Part shown: positions 18,599 through 28,468 of the stretch, piece by piece
How the letters are laid out: every line of letters begins with the position of its first letter
Numbering within the stretch: position 1 is the stretch's first letter
Assembly (NCBI GenBank): GCA_963730305.1
Contig: CAVSRB010000009.1
Location: 139,027 to 203,026 of the forward strand
Length of the DNA stretch: 64,000 bases
Source of the DNA: CAMYMQ01 sp963730305
Lineage (GTDB): Bacteria; Pseudomonadota; Alphaproteobacteria; Bin65
Direction: 5' to 3'
Position numbers and translations under genes: made by a program
Notes under the pieces: model-generated
The model's database searches: none
What the model was told of the DNA's origin: nothing
Seen by the model: only the letters and a program-made list of their open reading frames with translations

Positions 18599-19246
18599 CT
18601 ACTCGGCGGCGATCGTGGCGGGCTCGGGGTCGCTCGCCTCCAGGTGGAAGGCCATCGCGTTCCAGAGCTCGTGGACGTCGCGGGTGATGTCGCCGAACGG
18701 GTCGCGCTCGAACACCGTCTCGCCGCGCGCCATGCACTCGGCGAACAGCGCGTGACGGCGGATCAACGACGGCGCCAACGGCGCGATCTGCCGCAGCGAC
18801 CGCACCATCTCCCGGCCGGGCAGCGTCGCCAGACCGTTGATGACCTGCAGGACGGGCGTGCCGACCCGCTGGGCGACCGCCGCGGTCTTGCGCGCGGCGT
18901 CGATCCCCGTCGCCGTCGCGGTGACCGGAATCAGCACCAGGTCCGCCATCGCGCAGGCGGCGCGGTTCGAGACCAGGTGGAAGGGCGCCGTGTCGATCAC
19001 CGCCAGCGCCGTGCCGCTGTGCGTCAGCTTGTCGATCAGCTCGGGCAGCCGGTCGGCGTTGGAGTGCACGCAGACCGGCGGCTGCCGGCGGCGGGTCTCG
19101 CCCCAGCGGGTGGCCGCCTCGTTGCGCGACATGTCGATCAACACGGCCGGGGCGTATTCCAGCGCCTGTGCGGCGGCGGCGATCTGGCAAGCCAGGATGC
19201 TCTTGCCGCTGCCGGCCTGACGGCTGGAGACCGCGACCGTCCGCAT
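18599..19246 (-). CDS. ParA-like P-loop ATPase
   Basis: A 215-aa ParA/MinD-superfamily protein. It begins with a deviant Walker A, SRQAGSGKS, in which the signature lysine of KGGxGKT is replaced by glutamine. The rest is typical: AVLIDMSRNEAATRWGE, AVIDTAP (Walker B), ADLVLIPVTATATGIDAARK, and VINGLA. It follows a RodZ-like membrane protein by 5 bases, so the two form one unit, tail to tail with polA. No centromere-binding ParB partner is present. A role in positioning or in a membrane-linked process is inference. Confidence 0.85.
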   Translation of the reverse strand: MRTVAVSSRQAGSGKSILACQIAAAAQALEYAPAVLIDMSRNEAATRWGETRRRQPPVCVHSNADRLPELIDKLTHSGTALAVIDTAPFHLVSNRAACAMADLVLIPVTATATGIDAARKTAAVAQRVGTPVLQVINGLATLPGREMVRSLRQIAPLAPSLIRRHALFAECMARGETVFERDPFGDITRDVHELWNAMAFHLEASDPEPATIAAE

Positions 19247-19251
19247 GGCGG

Positions 19252-19746
19252 TTACGTGTCCGCGAAGACGCGCCAGGCGAAATAGGCCGCGATGGCGCCG
19301 ACGACGACCAGCCCTGTGGCGAGGATGCCCAGTCGCTCGAACAGGGCGAGCCAGCGCCGGTCTCCCAAGGTCGCGCGCGCGTAGGCCTGGCTGAAGTCCA
19401 GCTCGTTCGCCTGCTTCGACAGGCCGCTGATCTGCGGCATCTCGGCGAGCTCGGCCTTGAACTGGTCGGCGATCAGGTCGGGATCGAGCCCGACGAAGCG
19501 GGCATAGGACTTCACATAGGCGAGCCCATAGGAAACGCTGGGCAGTTTCCAGTATTCGCCGGCCTCGATCGCCCGCAGGTAGGCCTCCTGGAGGCCGATG
19601 GCGCGGACCGCGTCGGCGATGCTGAGCCGGCGGTCGATCCGGGCGCGCGCGATCAGCGATCCCGCCACGGTATCTTGTGGCGCGCTCAGCGTGTCCGCAT
19701 GGACATCGTCGATGTCGAGGAGTGCTTCATTCCAGGAATGGGCCAT
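19252..19746 (-). CDS. RodZ-like helix-turn-helix membrane protein
   Basis: A 164-aa protein with an N-terminal HTH_25/RodZ-type helix-turn-helix (RARIDRRLSIADAVRAIGLQEAYLRAIEAGEYWKLP, then YGLAYVKSYARFVGLDPD). A linker follows, then one C-terminal membrane helix (GILATGLVVVGAIAAYFAWRVF). It lacks the periplasmic domain of true RodZ and is about half its length. ATG at 19746 is preferred; 19767 is also possible. It is paired with the ParA-like ATPase, so the two may form a membrane-attached spatial-regulation pair. Confidence 0.75.
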   Translation of the reverse strand: MAHSWNEALLDIDDVHADTLSAPQDTVAGSLIARARIDRRLSIADAVRAIGLQEAYLRAIEAGEYWKLPSVSYGLAYVKSYARFVGLDPDLIADQFKAELAEMPQISGLSKQANELDFSQAYARATLGDRRWLALFERLGILATGLVVVGAIAAYFAWRVFADT

Positions 19747-19781
19747 GGCTGTCCACCATGCCCCCATGGAACGACGAATAC

Positions 19782-19791
19782 AGAATATTCT
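19782..19791. promoter_or_regulatory. Short palindrome in AT-rich intergenic DNA
   Basis: AGAATATTCT is a perfect 10-bp palindrome 15 bases before the first possible start of the RodZ-like gene. It opens a strongly AT-rich stretch (to about 19885) that includes two GTTAAC hexamers. This is the probable promoter region of the ParA/RodZ-like pair; a self-regulatory site is possible. Confidence 0.3.
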
Positions 19792-19988
19792 ATAAATAAG
19801 AAGCCGGACCGGCGCAAGTTCGTTTCGAATTGTTAACTGTTACTAATAAATATAGTTAACGGCGATTACTTGATTGCAATCCTTGCGATCACTTGAACGT
19901 CGCCTGCCAGCACCGGTTGCCGGACGGCGGAAGCGGGTGGTGCGACCCGCTGGCGCGGGAGCCCGAACTGACCTATCTTCTGCGTATT

Positions 19989-20189
19989 ATGGCGACTCTC
20001 GAAACCCGCCCCGACGCGACGGCCGGACGGTCCCACCGGCTGATCGCCATTGTCGCGGCCGTCGTCGGGCTCGGCGGCGGGCTCGTCTTCGGCGGGCCGG
20101 TGCTGTCGCTGCTCGAAAGTCTGTGGTCCGGCTTCCTGCTGCCCGCCTATCTGGAGATCCAGCGGAGCGGCCTTCCCTTCTGCGGCTGA
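19989..20189 (+). CDS. Small hypothetical membrane protein, 66 aa
   Basis: An ATG-initiated reading frame of 66 residues with one clear membrane helix (RLIAIVAAVVGLGGGLVFGGPVL) followed by an amphipathic tail (LWSGFLLPAYLEIQRSGLPFCG). There is no evident ribosome-binding site, and the same frame is open further upstream from a TTG. It stands alone between the RodZ-like gene and pckA. No family is recognised, and whether it is expressed is uncertain. Confidence 0.4.
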   Translation: MATLETRPDATAGRSHRLIAIVAAVVGLGGGLVFGGPVLSLLESLWSGFLLPAYLEIQRSGLPFCG

Positions 20190-20243
20190 GCGCCGCTCCG
20201 GTCAGACTTCCCTGGTTTGGGCGTCCCGGTGAGGCGGCCCTGG

Positions 20244-21854
<1,611 letters not shown>

Positions 21855-21962
21855 GAATTCCTCCCAAAACAGTACGGCGGCGCGTCGGACGCCCCGCCTC
21901 GAACAACATCCTCATCGATCGCGCGGCCCCTGCCGGGCCGCTGCATACTCGGAACATAGCCA

Positions 21963-21985
21963 GCGTTGCGATTGAATTGCAACGC
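21963..21985. promoter_or_regulatory. 23-bp inverted repeat upstream of pckA
   Basis: GCGTTGC (21963-21969) and GCAACGC (21979-21985) flank ATT-G-AAT; only the pair 21970/21978 does not match. It lies in the pckA leader between pckA and the HugZ-like gene. The TTGC...GCAA form resembles operators of LacI/GalR-type regulators. Alphaproteobacteria have such a regulator of pckA (PckR), but assigning it here is a guess. Confidence 0.45.
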
Positions 21986-22013
21986 CTTCACGCTGCGTCA
22001 ATTAGCATCCCGG

Positions 22014-22748
22014 TCATCCGTTTCGGCGGGCAGCCTTGACCATCGCGACCAGTGCAGCCCGCGCCGCGTCCGCGTCGTGCACGGGACGTTCGAAATCAAT
22101 GCGCCGGCGATCCGGCCCGCGGCGCAGGTCGACGCCTTCGGGGTCGACCCCGGTCATCGTCCAGGTGCCGCCATTCTCCGCGCCGCCGGTCGCGCCGTCG
22201 GCGGCGGCATAGAGCTGGATCGCGTCGGCATGGTCGGCATTCATGTGGCCGACGATGTCGGTCTCGCGCGCGGCCAGATCGGCGGCGGCCGACGCGTCGA
22301 AGCGGAGGTCGGCGGCGTCGATCCAGACGATCTTGCCGAAGCCGGCGACCAGGTGGGCCCGCTCGATCGCCAGCCGCCAGAAGCCGAAGTCGGCGAAGCC
22401 GGCATAGCCCGCCGCGCCCGGATGGCGAGCCAGGAAGCGCGCGCGCACGGCGTCGTCGTCGGTCGGCTCCAGGCGCCCGACGGCCGTCACCCGCGGCCCG
22501 GTCAGCGGCTCTTCCAGCCCGGCGGTGCCGTCGAACAGGATCGAGGCGGTCGGGTCGGCCAGCGCGTTCTGGGTATGCTCGGCCAGGGTCGAGATCAGCA
22601 GCACCGGGGTCGCGTCGTACAGGCAGGCGGTCTGCACCAGCGAGCCGTAGGGCGCGCCGCTGTCGCGGTCGAGCGTCGACAGGGCCGCGGTCGCGGCCCC
22701 GCGCATGACGTGGCGGGCGGTGCGGGCGTAGTCTTCGGCGTCGGCCAT
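22014..22748 (-). CDS. HugZ-like FMN-binding split-barrel protein with DUF2470 domain
   Basis: A 244-aa protein. Residues 1-150 form a pyridoxamine-phosphate-oxidase-like split barrel (AALSTLDRDSGAPYGSLVQTA, DPTASILFDG), and the C-terminal part carries GHMNADHADAIQLYA, the hallmark of the DUF2470 domain of HugZ-type heme-utilisation proteins. It starts 5 bases after the PCu(A)C-like gene and is third in the operon behind a cobalamin riboswitch and TonB. A heme- or corrinoid-related role would fit, but only the fold is evident from sequence. Confidence 0.82.
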   Translation of the reverse strand: MADAEDYARTARHVMRGAATAALSTLDRDSGAPYGSLVQTACLYDATPVLLISTLAEHTQNALADPTASILFDGTAGLEEPLTGPRVTAVGRLEPTDDDAVRARFLARHPGAAGYAGFADFGFWRLAIERAHLVAGFGKIVWIDAADLRFDASAAADLAARETDIVGHMNADHADAIQLYAAADGATGGAENGGTWTMTGVDPEGVDLRRGPDRRRIDFERPVHDADAARAALVAMVKAARRNG

Positions 22749-22753
22749 CGCGC

Positions 22754-23263
22754 CTACCGCCGCCGCCGTCGGGGCTTCCGGACCGGCGGCTTCTTCTTCG
22801 GGTCCGAGGGCGGCTCGTCCGCCGTCGCCGCCAGGACCGGGGCGAAGACCGAGACGGCGCCGGCATTTTCGAATGTCAGGGTCAGGGTCACGGTCGTGCC
22901 CATCTGCAGCGGTCGCTTGAGCCCGACCAGCGACAGCACGGTCCTGGACGGGGCCAGGGTCACGGTCTTGCCCGGCGGGATCTCGACCGCGCTGATCCGC
23001 GACGCCTTGTTGACGCCGCCAATCGCTTCGTAGCGCTGCATCTCGACCCGCTTGGCCACGGGGCTCGAGATCGCCAGCAGCCGCTCGGGCACGGCGCCGG
23101 TGTTGCGGATGGTGAGGTAGGCCTCGGCGGTCTTGGAGGCGCTCGCCCGCGCCCAGGGCGCCGAGAGACGCAGATCCGCGCGCACGTATTCGGCCGCGGC
23201 GGCGGGGCCGGCGGCCACGGTCAGAACGATCGCGGCGGCGGCGATGCGAAGGGCGGGGATCAT
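22754..23263 (-). CDS. PCu(A)C-like secreted protein lacking copper ligands
   Basis: A 169-aa protein with a Sec signal peptide (MIPALRIAAAAIVLTVAAGPAAAA) and a PCu(A)C-type domain: LSAPWARASASKTAEAYLTIRNTG, LLAISSPVAKRVEMQRYE, VEIPPGKTVTLAPSRTVLSLVGLKRPL. In true copper chaperones the His/Met ligands lie in V-E-L-H, the following Met, and Y-H-x-M-L. Here these read VEMQ, NKAS and TVLSL, so the His and most Met ligands are gone. It ends with a very basic tail (KKKPPVRKPRRRRR). The ATG at 23263 opens the signal peptide. It sits between TonB and a HugZ-like protein, under a cobalamin riboswitch. Confidence 0.78.
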   Translation of the reverse strand: MIPALRIAAAAIVLTVAAGPAAAAEYVRADLRLSAPWARASASKTAEAYLTIRNTGAVPERLLAISSPVAKRVEMQRYEAIGGVNKASRISAVEIPPGKTVTLAPSRTVLSLVGLKRPLQMGTTVTLTLTFENAGAVSVFAPVLAATADEPPSDPKKKPPVRKPRRRRR

Positions 23264-23342
23264 GCGCGCGTCATTAGGTCGGGTCGCGGTCTGACCGCAA
23301 ACATTGTTTGGCGCGGCCGGCATTTCAATCGAAACCGGCGCC

Positions 23343-24482
23343 TCACGGGTTCAGCTGGAAGCGGACCGGGATCACGAGCCAGCCCGCGACCGCCCGGCCG
23401 CCGCGCCTGGCGGGGTCGAACCGCCATTGCCGGATCGCCCTCGCAGCGGCCCGGTCGAGAATGCCATAGCCGCTGGTGCGGTATATCCGGAGCGACGAAA
23501 CCGTGCCTTTGGCGGTGACCTCGACGAACAGCAGCACGCGCCCCTGCCACCCCTCGCGCTGCGCCCGGCGCGGATAGACCGGCGGGCGGTTGCGGCCGCT
23601 GCCCCGGCCGGGGCGCGGCGGCACATAGAGCCCGGCCGGTGCGCTGGCGACCTGCTTGCGGCTGGCCTGCTTGTCGCGCGCAGGGCGCCGCACCGGCCGC
23701 TTGGTCGCGGTGCGCCGTGCCGTTCGCTCGTGGACGGGCTTGGGGCGGGCGGCGGTCCGGGGCTTCGGCTGTGTCCGGATTCGGGCCGTGCGGTGCGTCT
23801 TCTTGGGTGCGGCCTTCGGCTCGGGCTTCAGGACGGTCTGGATCGGGGCGTCGTTCGTCGGCCGCGTCGGCGCCGACTTCGGCGCGGGCGGCGCAAGCGC
23901 GGTCTCCGCCTTTGGCGGCGCCGGTTTCGGCGTCGGCGTCTTTGCCGCGGCCTTGGGCGCCGGGGGCGTGGCCTTGGGCGTGGGCGGTGCCGTCGGCGCG
24001 GACGGCGTCGCCTCGGCACGCTGTTCGAGAAGTTTGGGCTTTTCCGGGGTTGGCTCGGCCGCTTTCGGCGACGTCTTGGCCGGCGCCGGCTCCGGAGGCG
24101 TCGTCTTCGCCACTGGGTGGGTCTTCGCCGGCGTCTTCTTTACGGGCTTGGTCTCGGCCGGCGGCGGCGCGGACTTCGGCGCGGGCGGCGTCGGCTTGGT
24201 CACCGCGCCGGCGCCCGGCGCCGCCGCGAGCGCCGTCTTGACCTCGCGGGTATTCTGGCCCGGCTCGCCGCGCACGAACTCGACCGCGATGATCGGCCGC
24301 AGCGTCGGCCGCGCCGCGTCGCGCGGGAACAGGGCGGCGGCCACCGCGAGATGCAGGATCACGGACCCGCCCAGCGCCAGCGCCAGCGGCGACCGGCCGA
24401 CCCGATGCGCGACCGCCGCCGGGCCGCGCACGCCGTCCGGATCGATGGTTGGGGATGCTAGTGGGCCTGTCGGCTCCGCCAC
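23343..24482 (-). CDS. TonB-family energy-transducing protein
   Basis: A 379-aa TonB. A single N-terminal membrane helix carries the SxxxH motif (GGSVILHLAVAAALF) needed for ExbB/ExbD coupling. A very long Pro/Lys/Ala-rich periplasmic spacer of about 200 residues follows. The C-terminal domain reads PVYPRRAQREGWQGRVLLFVEVTAKGTV...AIRQWRFDPAR. The GTG start at 24482 follows AGGACGAGG. Because its leader is a cobalamin riboswitch, this TonB probably powers a B12 receptor (BtuB-type). Neither a receptor nor ExbB/ExbD is encoded in the window. Confidence 0.88.
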   Translation of the reverse strand: MAEPTGPLASPTIDPDGVRGPAAVAHRVGRSPLALALGGSVILHLAVAAALFPRDAARPTLRPIIAVEFVRGEPGQNTREVKTALAAAPGAGAVTKPTPPAPKSAPPPAETKPVKKTPAKTHPVAKTTPPEPAPAKTSPKAAEPTPEKPKLLEQRAEATPSAPTAPPTPKATPPAPKAAAKTPTPKPAPPKAETALAPPAPKSAPTRPTNDAPIQTVLKPEPKAAPKKTHRTARIRTQPKPRTAARPKPVHERTARRTATKRPVRRPARDKQASRKQVASAPAGLYVPPRPGRGSGRNRPPVYPRRAQREGWQGRVLLFVEVTAKGTVSSLRIYRTSGYGILDRAAARAIRQWRFDPARRGGRAVAGWLVIPVRFQLNP

Positions 24483-24577
24483 GGTGACGCCTCGTCCTGC
24501 TGAACGTGAACTTCAGCAACAACGTCACCGCCGACGGCATGCCGGCCCGCTTCGTTTCCCCGCGAAACGGTAGGTGA

Positions 24578-24752
24578 CGCGCGGTGGCAGGTCTCCTGGC
24601 TCGCGGGTCGTTACGGTCGGTCCGCCTTCCCGGGCGCGTGCCCAGTGGCATCGATGGACCGGCGCTCGCCGCTCACAGTTGCGGGGTCAGCCGCGGTTGG
24701 GCCCGGCAACGGGCCTCCGCGTTCCCTTTATCCCTTTCGGGTACCACCGCCG
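24578..24752 (-). promoter_or_regulatory. Cobalamin (B12) riboswitch upstream of tonB
   Basis: On the minus strand the leader contains the conserved blocks of the Cbl riboswitch in order: GGTACCCGAAAGGG, AAAGGGAACGCGG, GGCTGACCCCGCAACTGTGA, GATGCCACTGG, CGGGAAGGC and GAGCCAGGAGACCTGCC. It starts just after a promoter and ends about 95 bases before the tonB start. Binding of adenosylcobalamin to such elements normally shuts off the downstream operon. No long T-run follows, so translational control is the simpler reading. Confidence 0.95.
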
Positions 24753-24755
24753 AAA

Positions 24756-24784
24756 AAACTAGGCCGGCGTTGGGGCGGCGTCAA
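24756..24784 (-). promoter_or_regulatory. Promoter of the riboswitch-tonB operon
   Basis: TTGACG (24784-24779) and TAGTTT (24761-24756) are separated by 17 bases on the minus strand. Transcription would begin near 24749, right at the 5' end of the riboswitch. The two observations support each other. Confidence 0.6.
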
Positions 24785-24920
24785 TCGACGCGGATGGTGC
24801 AAATCGGCGCCACAAACACTATATCTGGCGCAGGATTGGCGTGTTCTGGTCCCAATTCCGCCAAGAAATGCGCCTAGATGCGGCGACCGGACAGCACGTC
24901 TTTGAGGGATACAACCGCCG

Positions 24921-25622
24921 ATGCGCAACTCGATCGCCCTGGTCGACGACGACCAGAACATCCTCACCTCGGTCTCGATCGCCCTCGAGGCGGAAGGCTT
25001 CTCGGTGCGGACCTACAAGGACGGCGCCGAAGCGCTCGAAGGCATCAATGCCCGACCCGTCGACCTCGCCATCCTCGACATCAAGATGCCGCGGATGGAC
25101 GGGATGGAGCTGCTCAACCGCCTGCGCGGCCAGTCGCGCATGCCGATCATCTTCCTGACCTCGAAGGACGACGAGATCGACGAGGTGCTCGGCCTGCGCA
25201 TGGGCGCCGACGACTACATCACCAAGCCCTTCTCGCAGCGCCTCCTGATCGAGCGGATTCGCGCCGTGCTGCGCCGGGCCGAGGCGAACGAGCCGGGCGC
25301 CACGCCGACCGGCAAGGACAAGATCATCCATCGCGGCGAGCTGGTGATGGACCCGGACCGCCACCTGTGCACCTGGCAGGACAAGCCGGTTTCGCTCACC
25401 GTCACCGAGTTCCTGATCCTGCGCTCGCTGGCGTCGCGGCCCGGCCACGTCAAGAGCCGCGACCAGTTGATGGACGCCGCCTATGGCGAGAACATCTATG
25501 TCGACGACCGCACGATCGACAGCCACATCAAGAGATTACGTAAGAAATTCAAGGCGGTTGATACGGATTTTGATAAAATCGAAACCCTCTATGGCATAGG
25601 GTATCGATACGCCGAATCGTAA
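24921..25622 (+). CDS. chvI: Two-component response regulator ChvI
   Basis: A 233-aa OmpR/PhoB-family regulator. The receiver has the acidic pair VDDDQN, the phospho-acceptor aspartate in LAILDIKMPRMDG, the Thr/Ser in FLTSKDDE, and KPF. The C-terminal winged helix contains SLTVTEFLILRSLASRPGHVKSRDQLMDAAY and IDSHIKRLRKKF. It is followed by chvG after 34 bases, and the pair sits beside pckA and hprK, its standard location. ChvI controls envelope, acid-stress and exopolysaccharide genes in rhizobia and relatives. Confidence 0.94.
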   Translation: MRNSIALVDDDQNILTSVSIALEAEGFSVRTYKDGAEALEGINARPVDLAILDIKMPRMDGMELLNRLRGQSRMPIIFLTSKDDEIDEVLGLRMGADDYITKPFSQRLLIERIRAVLRRAEANEPGATPTGKDKIIHRGELVMDPDRHLCTWQDKPVSLTVTEFLILRSLASRPGHVKSRDQLMDAAYGENIYVDDRTIDSHIKRLRKKFKAVDTDFDKIETLYGIGYRYAES

Positions 25623-25656
25623 GCCGGCCCGCCGACCCGCCTGACCGGAAGGAGCC

Positions 25657-27393
25657 ATGGACGCACCGGACGATGTGAGGATGCCGTCCGCTGAGCCGGT
25701 CGACGCGCCCGCGCCCGACCGCCCGTCCGTGCGACCGCGGTCCGCGCCGTCCGGTTCCTCGGCCGCCACCGCCACCCCGACGACCCGGGTCCGCCCGCGC
25801 GACGGCCGGCGCTTCTCGCGCCTGACCCTCCGCGTCATGGCGCTCAGCATCTTCCCGGTGGCGACCATCTTCGGCGGCCTGATGTACGTGCGCGCCTACG
25901 AGCGCAGCCTGATCGAGACGGAGGTGACCGGCCTCGGCACCCAGGCGCGGATGATCGCCGGCGCGCTGGGCGAGAGCGCGGTGCCGTCGGGCCTGCCCGA
26001 CGAGAAGTCGCTCAACGTCGACCTCGCCCGCAAGGTGATCCGGCGGATGGTGCGGCCGACCCGGGTGCGCGCCCGCCTGTTCGACCGCGACGGCAAGCTG
26101 GTCGCCGACAGCCGCTCGCTGCTGCGCCCCGGCGGGGGGATCCGCGAGGAGAATCTGCCGCCGCCCGCCGGCCGCAGCTGGGTGTTGCGGAAGCTCAACG
26201 GGTTCTACGACTGGTTCTTCTACCTGTTCACCAAGGCCCGCGACGAGACGCCGATCTATTACGAGAAGCCCTACGAGAGCGCCGCCGACTACCCCGAAGT
26301 CCAGCGGGCGCTCCTGGGCTACAACAAGGGCTACGTACGCCGGACCCAGGACGGCTACCTCGTGCTCAGCCACGCGGTGCCGGTGCAGCGCTACAAGACC
26401 GTGTTCGGTGCGCTGATGCTCAGTATGTCCAGCGCCGAGATCGACCAGAACGTGCGCAGCGTGCGCCAGGATATCGTCCAGGTGTTCGGCGTCGTGCTGG
26501 TCTTCACCGTGCTGATGTCGCTCTACCTGGCGCGCACCATCGCGGCGCCGATCAACAAGCTGGCGGCGACCGCCGAGGCGATGCGCCGGGGCAAGCCGCG
26601 CTCGATCGAGATCCCGATGTTCCAGGACCGCCGCGACGAGATCGGCGACCTGTCGGCCGTGCTGCACGACCTGACCAACGACCTGTGGGACCGGATGGAC
26701 GCGATCGAGGGCTTCGCCGCCGACGTCGCCCACGAGATCAAGAACCCGCTGTCGTCGCTGCGCAGCGCGGTCGAGACCGCCGCCAAGGTCAAGGACCCCG
26801 AGCAGCAGCGCAAGCTGATGGCGGTGATCGAGCAGGACGTCAAACGCCTCGACCGGCTGATCACCGACATCTCCCGCGCCTCGCGGATCGACGCCGAGAT
26901 GTCGCGGGTCAGCCCCGAGCCGATCGACCTGCGCAAGCTGCTCGAGACCTTCGTCGACATCCACGAGACGACCCGCGAGGCGGCCGGGAAGGCGCGGCTG
27001 AAGCTGCACCTGGCGCCGCGCGGCTCGCTCACCGTCAAGGGCCACGAGGACCGGCTGGTCCAGGTGCTGCGCAACCTGGTCACCAACGCCGAATCGTTCA
27101 GCCCGCCCGACGGCACGATCGTGATTTCGGCCGTGCCTTCGAAGGATCAGGTCCTGCTCATGATCGAGGACGAGGGGCCGGGCATTCCGGATTCCAAGCT
27201 CCAGGACATCTTCAAGCGCTTCTATACCGAGCGGCCGACGGGCGAGGCGTTCGGCCAGCATTCCGGCCTCGGCCTCAGCATCTCCAAGCAGATCATCGAG
27301 GCGCTGGGCGGCACGATCCAGGCCGAGAACGTCCACGGCCCCGACGGCACGGTCCGCGGCGCCCGGTTCCTGATCACCCTCCAGCGCGCCTGA
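25657..27393 (+). CDS. chvG: Sensor histidine kinase ChvG
   Basis: A 578-aa membrane kinase. A proline/serine-rich N-terminus is followed by a first membrane helix (VMALSIFPVATIFGGLMYV), a periplasmic sensor of about 230 residues, a second helix (VFGVVLVFTVLMSLYLARTI), then HAMP. The catalytic H-box is ADVAHEIKNPLSSLRSAVE, the N-box is RNLVTNAESFSPPDG, and ATP-lid motifs are EDEGPGIPDSK and GLGLSISKQIIEALGG. AAGGAG precedes the ATG. It phosphorylates ChvI; in rhizobia the periplasmic protein ExoR restrains it, but no exoR is in the window. Confidence 0.94.
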   Translation: MDAPDDVRMPSAEPVDAPAPDRPSVRPRSAPSGSSAATATPTTRVRPRDGRRFSRLTLRVMALSIFPVATIFGGLMYVRAYERSLIETEVTGLGTQARMIAGALGESAVPSGLPDEKSLNVDLARKVIRRMVRPTRVRARLFDRDGKLVADSRSLLRPGGGIREENLPPPAGRSWVLRKLNGFYDWFFYLFTKARDETPIYYEKPYESAADYPEVQRALLGYNKGYVRRTQDGYLVLSHAVPVQRYKTVFGALMLSMSSAEIDQNVRSVRQDIVQVFGVVLVFTVLMSLYLARTIAAPINKLAATAEAMRRGKPRSIEIPMFQDRRDEIGDLSAVLHDLTNDLWDRMDAIEGFAADVAHEIKNPLSSLRSAVETAAKVKDPEQQRKLMAVIEQDVKRLDRLITDISRASRIDAEMSRVSPEPIDLRKLLETFVDIHETTREAAGKARLKLHLAPRGSLTVKGHEDRLVQVLRNLVTNAESFSPPDGTIVISAVPSKDQVLLMIEDEGPGIPDSKLQDIFKRFYTERPTGEAFGQHSGLGLSISKQIIEALGGTIQAENVHGPDGTVRGARFLITLQRA

Positions 27394-27442
27394 GCCTTAC
27401 CCGCCCGAGCCGTCCTCCGCCGAGCCGTCCCCCGCCGGGGCG

Positions 27443-28342
27443 TCAGCGCCAGGGCATCAAGGACGGATGGATCGCCACCGTCACGATGCCGGGCAGGGCG
27501 ATGAAGGCGAGCAGGGTCGAGGCGACGACCACGCCGGCCACCGCCGGCGGGTCGCGCTGGTAGTATTGCGCCCAGAGATAGTTGAACACCGCCGCGGGCA
27601 TCGACGCCTCGATGATGACCACCCCGCGCGCCGGGCCCTGCAGCCCCGCGATCTCGGCGATGGCGACGCCGATCACGAAGCCCATCGCGATGCGCAGCGC
27701 GGCGAAGGCGACCGAGCGGCGCACGTCGCCGACCCGCAGGTTGGCCAGCGACACCCCCAGCGCGATCAGCATCAGCGGGATGGCGAACCCGCCCAATACC
27801 TCGACCGTGTTGAGCAGCCATTTCGGGATCGGGGTGCCGGTGCCGGCGAAGGCGATCGCGACGGCGACGGCGTAGATCACCGGCGTGCGGACGAGCTGGC
27901 GGAACGAGAACCGGCCGGCGCTGATGAACATGCCCAGGGTGAACTGCGCCACCGAGTTGACCGCGAACCAGGCGATCGCCAGCGCCAGGCCGACGTCGCC
28001 GAAGGCGAACAGGCACAGCGGCAAGCCCAGGTTGCCGGTATTGGCGAAGGCCAGCGCCGGGGCGAAGGTCTGGAACGGCTGGCCGGTCAGGCGCAACACC
28101 GTGGCGGCGATCGCGAAGAAGCAGGCCATCGCGATCAGCGCCAGCCCGGCGAGCTGCCAGAACACCGAGAAGTCGATGCTCAGCCGCCCCAGGGTCCCGA
28201 CGATCAGGCAGGGCGTGCCGACGTTGGTGACCAGGCCGGCGACCATGCGGGTGTCGAAGGCGCCGCCGCGCCGCTGCCAGACGAAGCCGATGGCGGCGCA
28301 GATGATCACCGGGACGATGATGCTGAAGAGCTGGGCGAACAT
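27443..28342 (-). CDS. AEC-family transporter (auxin efflux carrier-like)
   Basis: A 299-aa membrane protein of about ten helices, split into two homologous halves. It shows FANTGNLGLPLCLFAFG (broken-helix Asn-Gly region) and IPLMLIALGVSLANL, which belong to the AEC/bile-acid-type fold. The ATG at 28342 was chosen as the first codon of the hydrophobic N-terminus (MFAQLFSIIVPVIICAAIGFVW). It lies on the opposite strand between chvG and an SseB-like gene and is not obviously linked to either. The cargo, often an organic acid, is unknown. Confidence 0.83.
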   Translation of the reverse strand: MFAQLFSIIVPVIICAAIGFVWQRRGGAFDTRMVAGLVTNVGTPCLIVGTLGRLSIDFSVFWQLAGLALIAMACFFAIAATVLRLTGQPFQTFAPALAFANTGNLGLPLCLFAFGDVGLALAIAWFAVNSVAQFTLGMFISAGRFSFRQLVRTPVIYAVAVAIAFAGTGTPIPKWLLNTVEVLGGFAIPLMLIALGVSLANLRVGDVRRSVAFAALRIAMGFVIGVAIAEIAGLQGPARGVVIIEASMPAAVFNYLWAQYYQRDPPAVAGVVVASTLLAFIALPGIVTVAIHPSLMPWR

Positions 28343-28468
28343 TGGGGTCCGATCCGAGGGAGGCCCGGCTATAGCATGCCGGGTCGTGTGCGCAAACGCC
28401 GCGGCGACAAAGCGCTTTTGCCCGGTTGCGGCTTGTGCGAGGGTCCGCGCAACCATACGGAGGCGGAC

